NCBI GenBank assembly: GCA_050084985.1
Contig: JBITNC010000001.1
Location: 70,556,001 to 70,620,000 of the forward strand
DNA from: Nageia nagi
Taxonomy: Eukaryota; Pinophyta
Reading direction: 5' to 3'
DNA length: 64,000 nt
The notes below the pieces were generated by a model. The model had not been told where the DNA came from and ran no database searches. It worked only from the letters and a program-made list of their open reading frames with translations. Numbering within the stretch: the stretch's first letter is position 1; every line of letters starts with the position of its first letter. Shown here piece after piece: positions 1-10,935 of the stretch. Position numbers and translations under genes: made by a program.

Positions 1-59
1 TTTAATTCATTATTTATGGTATACAAGAAGCATGATGATACATGCATAATTACCTTTAT

Positions 60-2110
60 ATCTTTGGGCTAATGTTATTGATATTGTTTTTTATTTTATT
101 AACAAGGTTACATATACTACTTTATATGGAGGCATTCTAGAGGAAATGTGGATAGGAAAAAGGGTAAATTACTCATTCCTTAGAGTCTTTGGTTTTTAGG
201 CTTTTGTACACATTGATAAAGAAAATTAGAAGAAACTTGATACAAAGTCTCAAAAAGGCAACTTCATTAGATATGGTATTGATGGTTTAGGTTTCAAATT
301 ATGGGATGATGATAATTAGAAAATCATTAGAAGTAGAGATACAATATTCAATAAAAAATGCATGTACAAATATAGGTTGTAGGTTAAGAACAAACAAAAG
401 GAAGAGGAACCAAGATTTCTAATTCTTAGTGATGTTGATGAATATGAGAAACCTAAAGAGTAAAGTCAAGGTCCTAAACAATAAGAATCAAAAACTCCAC
501 ATACAATTATGAGGATATCTTTAAGGGATAGTAGATCTCTTGAACATTATTCTCCTTCTCTTTATTATGTGCTTTATACTGATAGTGGTAAACTTGATTT
601 TTTTGATGAAGCCATGTAGATGAGTACACAAATTAATTGGAAGCTTGCTATGAAGGAAGAAATGGATTCTTTATTTCATAACAAAACTTGGAATTTTGTT
701 AAGCATCCTAAAGGTAAAAGAGCACTTACTAATAAATGGGTGTACATGTTGAAGGAAGAGTGATATGGTCAAAAGAGGTACAAAAAAGACTTTCGATAAA
801 AGATACCACTCAAAAGAAAGGTATAGATTTTGATGAGATATTTTCTTTAATTATAAAAATGATATCTATTAGAATAATATTAAGTATTGTGGCCATTGGA
901 AATCTATATCTTAAACAATTGGATGTAAAGAAATATTTTCTTTATGGGGATTTAGAGGAGGATATTTAAATGCAACAACCTCAAGGTTTTAATGTTAAAG
1001 GTAAAGAAGTTTATCTTTGTAAGTTGGAAAAGATCTTCTATAACCTCAAACAAGCTCCTAAATAATCATACCTTAAATTTGACACTTTCATTGTAACTAA
1101 TAAGTTCACTATATATCAATAAGATCATTGTGTATTTCAAGAAGAAAAATAATGATAACTATGTTATCTTGCTTTTGTATATGGATGATATGCTGGTAGT
1201 AGGAACTAGTATGAATGATATTATTGATCTTAAAGAAAATTTACCTAAAATTTTTATAATGAAGGATTTGGATGAGGTTGAATAAATTCTTTGAATGAAA
1301 ATTATTGGAGATAAAAAAAAATACATGCTAGAGTTAAATCAAGAAGTTTATATTGAAAAGGTGCTAAAAAGGTTTAATATGAAAGATGCAAAACTTGTTA
1401 CTACTTCATTGGCAAAGCATTTTAAACACACTAAATATTTATTATTCTAAGAGAAGATAGGAATGACTATCTATGAAAAAGGTTCCCTATACTTCAGTAG
1501 TTGGGAGTTTAATGTATGCAATGGTGTTTACTAGACAAGATACATCACAAGCAATATAAACTGTAAGCAAATTTATGAACAATACAAGAAAGGATAATTG
1601 AGAAGAAGTTTAGTGGATTCTTAGGTATTTGATGGGTACTTTTCATTACTCTTTCTATTTTCTAGGTTATAACATTTTTTGCATGGTTATGTTGATTCAA
1701 ATATGGAATATAATCTTGATGGTGGGAGAAGCACTATAGATTATATATTTACCTTTTGTTGTACACTAATTAGTTGTATCTCTAAGATCCAATAAATGGT
1801 ATCTCTCTCAACCATGAAATTTGAATATGTTACTTCTATATAATCTAGCAAGGAGTTGATTTGGTTGCAAAGATTATCAAAGGAATTGGGTAAGAAGAAA
1901 GGATATGCAAATCTATAAATTAATAGTCAAAGTGCTATCCATTTTGCAAAGAAATCAACCTTCCATTAGAGAACCAAACATATTTAACATAGGTATCACT
2001 TCATTTAACAAGAATTAGAAGATGGTTTAGTAAAGTTGTGAAAGATTTACATCTCAAAATCCTATAGACATGTTCACCAAAGTTTTCACAAAGAAGAAGT
2101 TTGGATTTTC
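60..2110 (+). pseudogene. Ty1/copia pol relic (integrase C-end, RT, RNase H)
   Basis: This is the remnant of a copia polyprotein that enters the window already inside integrase. Around 170-350 the usual post-integrase block can be read (an altered RVFGC-type motif, then RYG..GLGFKLWD and IIRSRD). Reverse transcriptase begins near 640 with WKLAMKEEMDSL and NKWVY. The block QLDVKKYF..GDLEED lies at about 918-965, and the catalytic YMDD is intact near 1180 (LLYMDDMLVVG). RNase H runs from about 1690 to 2100, with degenerate forms of the copia ADxxxCxxxRRSTxG and TKHIDxRYHFI motifs. There are many in-frame stops, chiefly Q>stop, and several frameshifts, so it cannot be functional. The lineage is clear; the start lies outside the window. 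Confidence 0.9.
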
Positions 2111-2198
2111 TTCAACCTCAGTTGGTATTAGGGATTAAAGGTCAAAATTAGAAGCTTTCAATTCCTTGCTACAATTTGGTTCAATGAAATTGGTATCT

Positions 2199-2709
2199 AA
2201 GTGGGAGATTATTGAGTATGGAACTTGGTTCTAATCATAATCTATTTCTAATTAGTACACATATGGTTGATTTTTTAGGATCAACATGTTGATCAGGTAA
2301 CTAGTAGGCTAATCATTAAAGAGGCATTATGGGAATTGAAATATTAGTTGATATACAAGAAGCTAATCATAGGGTTAAGGCTAGTTTGATGCATACATAT
2401 CAAAAAATAAAGAGTGTTAAACTCCATTCAAGTAGTCAACATCATACTTCTTCAAGTCTTAATTTCATGAATAGGACTTCCAATCAAGTTGTAATGTTAT
2501 CCCATAGATTCATTGACCATTATAGTGTTAAATTGGGATGGTAGCTCCCCTATAAATTCAAGAGCTTGAATTAAGTTGTTAGATGTTGTTTTGAGACTAG
2601 AATTACTTATAGTTTGTTATTATGATGTTTTTATAGTTTGAGAGTTTAAGAGATTTGTAGAAAACATATAAAGAATACATCTTGGTAGAAAATATCAAGA
2701 ATATTAAAC
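2199..2709 (+). mobile_element. Copia polypurine tract and 3' LTR
   Basis: A purine-rich tract (AAGTGGGAGA, 2199-2208) follows the pol relic at the position where copia elements place their polypurine tract. The sequence after it, starting about 2213 (TGAGTATGG), is taken as the 3' LTR. It has a TATA-like CCTATAAATT near 2549 and could end at ATTAAACA near 2709. The 5' LTR is outside the window, so the end and the target duplication cannot be checked. Confidence 0.5.
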
Positions 2710-4140
2710 ATAATGAAAAAATATGGAGGGACCTAATTGTCTAAACAATTTTTCTAATCATTCAAATGATTTAGATTTGTAGTTGTCCAAATGATCATGA
2801 GTGTCTTTTTTTATTACAAAAAGATTGTTAGGACATGGGTGCTAAGTCATTTTTACATGAGATTTTTTTGAGTTTTAGCATAGCACTAAAAAGACAAAAT
2901 AAAGCATCAATAAGAAACATTTAGTACATCTCACTGTCACTTAGGATTTTACAAGAAAACCTTAGATTAACATTTGGAAAGTTGTCTCATCCCACTTTGA
3001 GAGGAATAGAGGTATATATCTTATAAATTATGATCACATATGCATGTATCTTACTTGTGTGAGGATTTTGCAAGTCATGAAGATCTTAAAGAATACTTAT
3101 ATCCTTCATTAGAGTATATATTTGCTTACTTTTACATATTGTGTGGCAGTTAGGCATCCTTTAGGCTAATTTCATCTTGGACCCTAAATCTTTGTAAAGA
3201 TCCATTGTATTTGCATATTTATTCATATGTGAGCATACCCTCTTGATTATTGTAGCACTAACATTTTTTAAAGCATCCTAGGTATTGATTATATCATAAA
3301 TCATGTGTTTACATCATTATATTGGATATTTAATTTATTGGGTGTTTACCATGCTTTAAGCTTGAATCATCTTAGTTTATCATTTGTTATCATTCCTATC
3401 ACATCATTTAGCATTTAACAAGATCATATATAAATAGCATTAGGGAAAGAGCATAACATCTTGCATCTAAGCATCATTAATTAACCTACTAACATCCATT
3501 TGAATGTGGAAAATGAGGCCCACTCTCTTATTTAGCTAGGGCTTTCCCTACTTGATTAGTCACAAAGTATTAAGGACTTGTGATTTGAGGCTTCCTTTAA
3601 CATAATGTATTTTGGGTCTCCCTATATATTATTTACACATCAAACCATCAAAAGAAAAATATATTGATCTCTTATGCCTATCTTCTTAATCACATTATAG
3701 ATACCAATCTTAGGTTGAATGGTTGATTTATTGGAATTGTTCACAAAGTATGTTGAGTGATTTATAGGTTGGAAATTAGGTATTACAACTTATACTTCAA
3801 AGGAAGCATTTGTAGCAAGGTTATGTTATTGGTGTGTTTCTTGGAGGACTTGTAATGTTGATTCAATACAAGTATTGAAATCTTCTCTATGGATGTATCC
3901 CACATTGGGTAAACCATGTTAATATATTGCCTCTCTTATTTGTATGATTGATTACTATTTTTCTCATTTTTCTTGTTTATTTTTATAAGGAGTAGGAGAA
4001 CTAATTTTCTCAAATTTTATTATAAAATAATTAAACCTAACACTTTTGATATATTTTTATGTTATTTTTCTCCTTTTATCAAGTTCTCAAGCTGAAATTT
4101 TATTGGTGCATTTATTAGGTTTTGAAGATATAAGTTGACT
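2710..4140. other. Unassigned AT-rich stretch
   Basis: I see no coding pattern, terminal repeat or tandem repeat. Stops are frequent in all frames. It is probably decayed repeat or intergenic DNA. Confidence 0.4.
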
Positions 4141-4440
4141 ATAAGTATTATATTATAACTATATGCTTTCCCCACTCAAACACCTCTAGTTCATTGATAT
4201 TTAGTATCCTATAACAAAATAGCATATAATATTATTGTCTTACTCTTATCTCTACTCTAGAATTCTATTATTTCAAACTATCACTTGTTCAATCATCATC
4301 TCCAAAGCTCAAACACTTGCCAACTTAGTTGTCCATCTCCATTTGATCAATAGTCAAGCTTGGTTGCATATGATGAGAGTCCTAAAAATTAAACACAAAT
4401 TACATCAAAAATTGTACTCAATAAAATCCATTTGAATTTA
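4141..4440 (+). repeat. Isolated partial copy of the 226-bp unit
   Basis: The segment near 4355-4415 (TTGGTTGCATATGATGAGAG, then TCCTAAAAATTAAA) matches the core of the 226-bp tandem unit found at 6.7-46.1 kb. Only about 60-100 bases are recognisable. It lies some 2.3 kb upstream of the array, on the other side of the PPR relics. Confidence 0.6.
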
Positions 4441-4589
4441 AATTTATTCAAATAATAATACCCACTAATCACATTTTTAATTTTTATTACAATGGAAACA
4501 TAACCAACTTGCTAAACCCTTTACAAATTCATCATACTTGCTAAATTTTGCATACCAACCTATGCTAGCATTATTCTAACATATTCCAT

Positions 4590-5752
4590 CATGGTATCTC
4601 TAGAATAATACATAAGGACAAATAAGTATTTAATAATATGCATGATTCCACACAAATTCATGGAATTTAATTATTACAGGATATGAAAAAAATGGAGTTT
4701 TTGAAAAGGATATATAGAGTTTTAATCTAATGCAATTGTTAGTGTAAAGATATAATCTATAACCTTTTTTAGCATTCTTACTACTTATGCATTATTATGG
4801 GATGAATCATTTTGTATGAATTAATGTTTACCATCTTGTCTAAGTATCCTACTCAAGTAAGCTTTGAAATTCATCACCAAAACACTGATAAAACTTGAAT
4901 ATGCTCCATCTTATGTTATTCATTCTAATATTTATGATAAAGTGTGTACCTATTTTGATGTTTAAAGCATAAGTAAATTGATGAAATATACATGAAATCC
5001 ATTTTTTTTATTATATACAAAATATAAATAAGTTTCTTATAAAACAAATTAAGCCTCATTAAAATGTAGTTTCAGAGAAAACATTGATCACATGATATGC
5101 ATAAAATGGATTTTATGAAAAAACAAAGCCATTTTTTTATTATATACAAAATATAAATAAGTTTCTTATAAAACAAATTAAGCCTCATTAAAATGTAGTT
5201 TCAAAGAAAACATTGATCACATGATATGCATAAAATGGATTTTACGAAAAAACTCTATAGACTTTTAAGTAGATGTAATTATCAGATGTAAAGCTTAACT
5301 CTGCAACAATTACTAGCATTCTTTGAGCATATCCCACCATGGAAGCTCTAAAATAAGGTATATAAAACCATAAAATACTAGTTGAAAATGGTTTTATATC
5401 AAATTTTATGGGTGTGAGGGCCCTATAAATATCTACGAAAAATGTGGAAGAGTACACAAGGCCCAAGAATTATTTTTCAAGATGAATCATGTAAACACAG
5501 TTGCATGGAATATAATGATTGGATGATATGGAAATTACATTATTCCTTATATGAATCATTATAAATGTATTACTTATCTTCTTGGTCATCTAGGCTATAT
5601 TGAGGAAGCTTTGAAATTCATTGTCAAAATCTAAATCGGGTGTGTCGATGTATCTACTTGGTGCTTGTAAATTGAATGTTGTTATTTTGAATGCCTTGAT
5701 TGGCATATATGTAAAGGGAAAACTTTATATTTCAGCCAAAATTATATACAAA
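4590..5752 (+). pseudogene. PPR protein pseudogene, segment 1
   Basis: This is a fragment of a PLS-class pentatricopeptide repeat protein, a family that binds organellar RNA. Frame-shifted pieces read SWNLIITGYEKNG (about 4660-4700), ITxYAxNGFYEKT (about 5085-5125 and again about 5213-5255), VENGFISNF (about 5380-5405), YxKCG..HKAQELF-like sequence (about 5425-5475) and LNALIGIYVKGKLYIS (about 5674-5735). These are the alternating SWNAMIxGYAQNG and NALxDMYAKCG signatures of plant PPR repeats. Stops and frameshifts are frequent. A 129-bp tandem duplication lies inside (4999-5253). The frame is interrupted at 5753 by a foldback element. It appears to be part of the same decayed PPR locus as 6345-6660. 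Confidence 0.8.
4999..5253 (+). repeat. 129-bp tandem duplication inside the PPR relic
   Basis: Copy 1 (4999-5127) and copy 2 (from about 5129) are nearly identical, sharing TTATATACAAAATATAAATA, GCCTCATTAAAATGTAG and CATTGATCACATGATATGC. The offset is 129 bases, a multiple of three. The duplication joins non-PPR sequence to a PPR coding piece. The low divergence means it happened well after the gene decayed. Confidence 0.9.
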
Positions 5753-6344
5753 TTATGGGCATATGTCCAATATGCTACCACCACCCATCATTTGAATGCT
5801 CCTCTCATCTACTACTCATGGACAAACACCCATAATTAGACAATTAGATATGAAAAAATGCCCATAATTAGATATGTACATAATATAAAAAAATTATAAT
5901 TCATTGCATGTTGTATTTATTTGGATGGTGTACTGGCTAGTGCATTGCATGTAAAATCTAATAATATGTGTTCTAATCCTACCTATCTAGACTTTTTTAT
6001 TCAAATCCCACCCATATGGACTTTTTTTGCTTGAATCTAAGTCAATTAAATATTACAAAATACAATAGAATCATAAACATAAATATTATCATTTGTGTTC
6101 AAATAAAACAAGTCTAGTTGGATGGGATTTGAATATAGATCTTTAGATTTTGCATGCAATGCACTAACCATCACATCATCTAGTCATACACAACATGCAA
6201 TGAATTATAATTTTTTTATATTAAGAACATATGTAATTGTGATCATTTGTCCATATCTATTTATAGGCATTTTTTCATAAGTGATGGATGAGCAAAGCAT
6301 TTGAGCGATAGGTGGTGGTGGCAAGATGGACTTATGCCCATAGT
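5753..6344. mobile_element. Foldback / long-TIR MITE-like element
   Basis: The two ends are inverted copies of each other. TTATGGGCATATGTCCA and GCTACCACCACCC at 5753-5787 match the reverse complement of GGTGGTGGTGGCAAG and ATGGACTTATGCCCATA at about 6310-6343. Further in, TATGAAAAAATGCC (5848) pairs with GGCATTTTTTCATA (about 6260). TTATAATTCATTGCATG and GTGCATTGCATG also have partners. Each arm is about 200 bases with a short AT-rich centre. No transposase is visible. The flanks give no clear target duplication (TA or TTA is possible at the 5' end), so the superfamily is undecided. It interrupts the PPR relic. Confidence 0.75.
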
Positions 6345-6660
6345 ATATGTGTGATTTTGATCGAAAGATAGAGTTTTCCTATGTAAAATATGAAATAATA
6401 CACAAGGCTTGGGATTTATTTGACTAGATGCATGATGAAAATATAGTTTTGTGGAATGAAATTACTAGATGTTGCATATAGTTTCATATACATATGATAC
6501 CCACAAAAATTAAATATGTAATGATTACATGATATGCAATTTTATGAACTATAATGTTTACAAATTGTGCACACAATGGATTTTGTTGAAAGGTTTTTGA
6601 GACTTTTAAGAAGATGCAATTATCAATGTATCCTAGGATGAATCATTACACATATATTGT
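6345..6660 (+). pseudogene. PPR protein pseudogene, segment 2
   Basis: The sequence resumes after the foldback element with a degenerate YAKCG-type helix: the readable frame gives YEIIHKAWDLFD, a stop, then MHDENIVLWNEIT (about 6385-6460). A further ITxYA and AHNGFC piece follows near 6515-6580, then a KTFKKMQL-like piece to about 6630. Stops in the frame are TAG or TAA at positions where the family has Q. It is a continuation of segment 1. Confidence 0.7.
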
Positions 6661-6734
6661 AAAATGGAACTAATTTTTCATTTTTATCAAAAAAATATAT
6701 CCCATGCAATAATGAAAAAGAAATTTCTATATTT

Positions 6735-6999
6735 TTGGGTTAATTTAGACAACTTCAAATTTTAGAATTGTATGCATAAATGGATCAAGGATGCAAACAT
6801 CTTCACTATATAAATCAATGTTTACAATTACACACTCCTCTATCAAATTTAGTTGTATAAGATGAGAGTCCTAAAAATTGACAATAAAGAACATTAGAAA
6901 GAAAGTATCCATAGTAGATTCCATATAATAGGAAATAATAACATCCTAAACATATTCAAGGGGTTTAGCTAAGAAAAATTCAAAAGGTTTAAATGTAGG
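6735..6999 (+). repeat. 226-bp tandem array, first copy (left of G1)
   Basis: This is the first unit of the array. The anchor GATGAGAG lies at 6861. The unit is cut at 6999 by G1, and the last five bases (GTAGG, 6995-6999) form the target duplication. The distance from 6861 to 6999 plus 16738 to 16824 is exactly 226 bases, so the unit is continuous once G1 is removed. Confidence 0.9.
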
Positions 7000-7725
7000 T
7001 GTTAACACCTAAAAAGGAATTTTGATTTAATTAAACTACCTTTTAATATATTTGAAATAATTTATTTAATTTATTAAATAAATGCTCTTTTCCATGTGCA
7101 CTTTGATCTACCTTTATGTTTTGTGGTAATAGGTTAGTTTGGCTTCACAATAAGCCTAAGGAGGAGCCTTAGCACTAGATTTGTTTCCTATAAAGGTGGA
7201 GGGCTTATGTATGATCAAAGATATGACATAACATTATATAGTCTCAAATATTGATAGGTAGCAATATACTTATTTCAATCTTGAATGGTGTTTCTAAATG
7301 ACACCTATCATCTCTAGATTTTATTATACTTTGAGATCTGCATTCTTGCAATATTTCTTCCCTTCATGATTGAGATTTGATGCATCAAAGGTAGGATGAT
7401 GACATCGATCTTGAAGGTACTCCATTCTTGAAGGGTATTTGAGCATTATTTCTAGGTTTATAGCACCATCATTGGGTTGAGGTTATATTGGTGGATCCAT
7501 ATTTTAGAGAAGCTCATCGTTCATCCTCTCTCAATTCAATATCACCTCTTTTCATCATCACAAGTAAAGAACAAGTTTGTATCTTTCATTAATCCATTTT
7601 TAATAGGTTAAGATCAATTTTATTATTATCATCCTTCATATCATCAATTTCTTACTTTCATAGTTAATTGATAAATTTAATTATTTTGTAAATAACTATG
7701 ATAGTTATTATTTTAGTTATAAAAA
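7000..7725 (+). repeat. G1 5' LTR
   Basis: It pairs with 16020-16732 over the whole length. Shared blocks include AAAGGAATTTTGATTTAATT, ATAAATGCTCTTTTCCATAT/G, AATAAGCCTAAGGAGGAGC and CCTATAAAGGTGGAGG, the last containing a TATA-like CTATAAAG near 7188. The end is placed at 7725 by alignment with the 3' LTR. A TTGGTG stretch immediately after (7727 on) is a possible but eroded primer-binding site. Confidence 0.88.
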
Positions 7726-7984
7726 TTGGTGAATCCAACTTCTTTTTGATACATCATTTTATCCTTCACTAGTTGTGACAAAATACTAAACCTAGGGTTT
7801 TGGATAAGAGTAATCCTACATTTAAAGTGTTTCAAAAATGGAACTTGCTTAGTTTATTTCCATTATCAATAGCTTTGATGAGGTCAATAGAGCTAATCTC
7901 AAAAATATGCTATATAAAAATTAAGAAATAAGTAAAGCCTCTAACAATGGTAGTAAAAATTGATCTTTTGGAGGTGCTCCACCC

Positions 7985-8690
7985 ATGACTAGAGATTTGA
8001 ATCCATTATGTGATGAGATTCACAATATTAGGGCACCTAATCTACAAGTGGAACTTATTTTTGATACATATAATGGTCAGGGAGATCCTATGGCTCATAT
8101 CAAGGATTTTGAAATGAAATTCATGTTAAAATTTGGTATGAATGATAATTTGATGGACAAATATTTTTTTACTATATTCAAAGGTGATGCACTCAATTGG
8201 TACTTCTATTTTCCTACTAAGTTAATTAATTGCTATGTACAACTTATCTCAAAATTTTATATGCATTTCAAATATCACACTCCTAGATAAATGAAAATTT
8301 CAGATCTAGTTAGTGCCATCCAAGGTGTTAATGAGCAATTTAATAAAATTTTCCAAATATTTTAGAAAATATGGAGCATGATTCTTGAACCCTTATGTGA
8401 ATCCCATGTCACATCTATATTTTTACACAATATCCATCCTCAATTAAAATTCATAGCCCTAGATTACATGACCTTACCCTTTACCAAGATTGTTAATAGG
8501 CTTACCCAAAAAGAGAAGGGCTTCATTGATATGGATGACTTGAAATATATAAACCCTAACAAAGAAACTAAGAGAAGTAAATGTTAGAAAAAGGAAGATA
8601 TAAAGGTCCATGCCATAGAATAACCCCTATCCAAAGAGCAATAAAAGAGATAAGAAAATCATAATTTCAAGAAGAACAATAGGTTACCAA
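7985..8690 (+). pseudogene. G1 gag, 5' part
   Basis: The first open run (7985-8287) contains the retrotransposon gag signature: a YNGQGDPMAHIKDFEMKF block followed by FKGDALNWYF and then FxxLxxKFYxHF. These match the capsid-like region of plant gypsy gag. After a stop at 8288 the frame continues to about 8600 with LEPLCESHVTSIFLHNIHPQ and KIVNRLTQKEKGF. The frame is cut at 8691 by a CACTA-like element and resumes at 9812. The protein would package element RNA in a cytoplasmic particle; here it is nonfunctional. Confidence 0.85.
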
Positions 8691-8980
8691 TCACTACTAC
8701 CAAAAGGCCAATTTACATCTTTTTCTATATATTAAAATATGAAAAATAAAAATCAACATTAATTTACATCCTCTTGCATTAACATTTATTATTTTATTTC
8801 TTTTTCATTTTTCACCTTTTTTGATGTAAATTTTGATGCAAATTTTGCATCTATTTCATTAACAAAAACATAAAACATGTTTTACTTATTCATCAATTGA
8901 CAAACCTACATATCACATTAATTTCATCCTCCATTCATGCCAAAAGTGATTACCTAATATCCAAATAACCTCTTCTATCT

Positions 8981-8992
8981 ATTTATATAAAC
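8981..8992 (+). promoter_or_regulatory. Putative TATA box of the element-borne ORF
   Basis: ATTTATATAAAC lies about 80 bases upstream of the ATG at 9073. The intervening sequence has the pyrimidine-rich, stop-filled look of a plant 5' leader. This is position-based inference only. Confidence 0.4.
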
Positions 8993-9072
8993 AAACCCTT
9001 CCTATAATACTTACATTTCATACACTTTAGCTAATTTGTTTCTTCATTAGTTTTTAGGTTTTGATCATAGCT

Positions 9073-9303
9073 ATGGCATCCAAGGTAGACAAGAATCCCA
9101 TAGAGAATAATCCTATAGAAGAAAAAAACTCCATAGTTGAAGAAAAGCAAAACGAGAATAAGTCCATAGTTACAAAAAATAAAACTCCTTTGAATATCGA
9201 TAAAGAAGCATACATTAAAAACCTTAATATATTATTTAGGAAAATAATATATAATAAATTTAAATTTTTAAAACCTAAACCACTAACCCCATTCTTGAAT
9301 TAA
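9073..9303 (+). CDS. Small lysine/glutamate-rich ORF carried by the CACTA-like element
   Basis: This is a 76-residue open frame starting MASKVDKNPIE at 9073 and ending with TAA at 9301-9303. An in-frame upstream start at 9061 (ATC, non-ATG) is unlikely. The product is highly charged, with short internal echoes (NPIENNPIEE; NSIVEEK and KSIVTKNK), and then a basic C-terminal part (KFKFLKPKPLTP). I do not recognise a family. A TATA-like box and leader-like sequence lie upstream. The absence of stops is notable in a window where almost every frame is broken. It may be the truncated first exon of a captured host gene, the start of a decayed element gene, or a chance frame. Confidence 0.4.
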   Translation: MASKVDKNPIENNPIEEKNSIVEEKQNENKSIVTKNKTPLNIDKEAYIKNLNILFRKIIYNKFKFLKPKPLTPFLN

Positions 9304-9429
9304 TTTAGTGGACCTATTTCATTGCTTCAAAGACCTAATAACAATGATATACCTTGCAAAGGTCGTAAATTTTGATCCAGAAATTATTTTGAACCCATTT
9401 TTTTAAATTTCATAGAATTAAAATATCTA

Positions 9430-9720
9430 CGATTCTATGATATTTTCTTTTGAAAATAGATGCAAAAAAATGATACAAAAATTGATGTAAATTATGAAAA
9501 TTAGATGCAAAAAATGATGCAAATAATAAATTTTGACACAAAAATTGATGCAAATTCTAAAAAAATGATGCCAAAGTGGCTTTAAGGATGCAAAAAATGA
9601 TGTATAAAGTGGCTTTAAGGATGTTGAAAAATGATGCAAAAAGTGGATTTAAGGATGCAAAAAGTGGCGAAAAAATGATGCAAAAAATGATGTAAATTAT
9701 GGCATGTAGTTCGCATCCTT
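9430..9720. repeat. Subterminal GATGCAAA repeats of the CACTA-like element
   Basis: The octamer GATG(C/T)AAA and close variants occur about fifteen times in under 300 bases. Some lie in a longer unit (AAAGTGGCTTTAAGGATG) repeated near 9575, 9606 and 9636. Dense subterminal repeats are the expected transposase-binding arrays of CACTA elements. Confidence 0.75.
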
Positions 9721-9811
9721 TTTTGTGTTAAAAAAATTGGAAAAACATTAAAAAAATAACAAATTTTAAAGGAAAAAAAGGATGTAAATCCCTTTTTTTG
9801 TAGTAGTGATT

Positions 9812-10340
9812 AGCTCCTATTGTAATGTTTAAAGATTTATTACAAAAGGAATTAATCAAACCTAATCCAAAACAAAAGCTAGGTCCTTATGATGACAAAC
9901 CTAGTTGGTACAATGAAGCATAATTTTATGAATATCATAAGGTAACAGATCATAGAATAAATGCATGCATGTCCTAAGAAAGAAATTGCAAAAATTGCTA
10001 GATACAATATGAGGCCCATGTGGTAGATTCTAAGTATTCCAAACCACTCAAAACAATCATAATCTTCATCCAAGAACTATGCACCATCTCTAGGAGAGGA
10101 ATACCTAGAGGGAGTATCAATCTAGATATAATAGAGAAAATGGAGATCCCTCACAATCCTAGTATGCATCAAATTCTTGAATAGTTAAAAGTAACTCATG
10201 CCAAGATAAGTATTTTCAAACTTTTGTAATTATCAATTGGACATAGATATGATTTGTTTGATGCACTTAAGAAAATTGAAGTTGATGTAGATATCCTTGT
10301 TGCTAAATTTGTTGAATTATAGGAAATCTTGAAATTGATT
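9812..10340 (+). pseudogene. G1 gag, 3' part
   Basis: The gag frame resumes right after the CACTA-like insertion with APIVMFKDLLQKELIKP, then GPYDDKPSWYNEA and FYEYHKVTDHRINACMS. The latter resembles the CxxHxxxGHxxxxC region that links gag to protease in Tat elements, although no complete zinc knuckle can be read. Stops at Q positions are frequent. The frame runs on toward the protease. Confidence 0.7.
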
Positions 10341-10935
10341 TAGTTGGTAACATTCTCTCTTTTAAAGATGGTGAATTGCCTTCAGATGATATCATTAAGA
10401 AAAATCTAGGATTGGATATTCATGTTAACATTGATGGTGTTCTTGTTAAAAAATATTTGATTGATACTAGTTCAAATGTCAATGTATTTTTATTTGAATT
10501 ATTGAAAACATATTTTTCTTCCATATATGCTAAAATAAAATGAACAATTATTAGCATCAAAGGGTTTGATAATGGTGAAAAGAAATGTATTGGATATGTA
10601 TCTATGCCTATTGAAGTAGGTGGTAAAATGGTTCATCAAAAGTATATATTTTTCAAATAAAATTGCCATATAATTTGTTGCTTGGTAGACCATGGATCCA
10701 TTAGATTACGACTCTTACTTCCACATTGCATTGGTATAATAATTTTATGCATAAAGGTAAGCATGTTACTATTCATGTAGAAGACAAGCCTACTTATATG
10801 TATCAAGTAGTTCCAAGGTTTTGGATCCCTCATGATTTGGTCAAAAGTGAGGAAGATGAACCAAAACTTGTTACAACTATCACCGTGCAAGAGGTAAGCA
10901 TTGGAGCATATAGGATCCCAAAGATAGACATCTAG
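10341..10935 (+). pseudogene. G1 aspartic protease
   Basis: The retroviral-type protease is recognisable by VLVKKYLIDTSSNVNVF around 10440-10495, where the active-site DTG/DSG reads DTS. A flap-like IISIKGFDNG (10548-10572) and a shifted NLLLGRPWIH-type block near 10675-10700 follow. The region after it (10726-10935) is open for 69 codons and includes VEDKPTYMYQVVPRFWIPHD. The enzyme would cut the polyprotein. The changed active site, a frameshift near 10660 and several stops make it dead. Confidence 0.8.

Larger units (their letters stand above)
8692..9808. mobile_element. CACTA-like non-autonomous element inside G1 gag
   Basis: The ends are inverted copies: CACTACTACCAAAAGG (8692) against the reverse complement of CCTTTTTTTGTAGTAGTG (ending 9808), with ATTTACATC conserved further in. 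The 3-bp flanks are AAT (8689-8691) and ATT (9809-9811). Removing the element plus one copy of the flank leaves the gag frame intact (L-P-L-A-P-I-V-M-F), which supports a 3-bp duplication as in CACTA elements. No transposase is present. The right subterminal region is packed with GATGCAAA-type repeats. It carries a TATA box and a small open frame (9073-9303). Confidence 0.82.

Noticed and set aside
4590-6660. A functional PPR gene.
   Set aside because: Multiple frameshifts, stops, a tandem duplication and a foldback insertion; no module series is unbroken.
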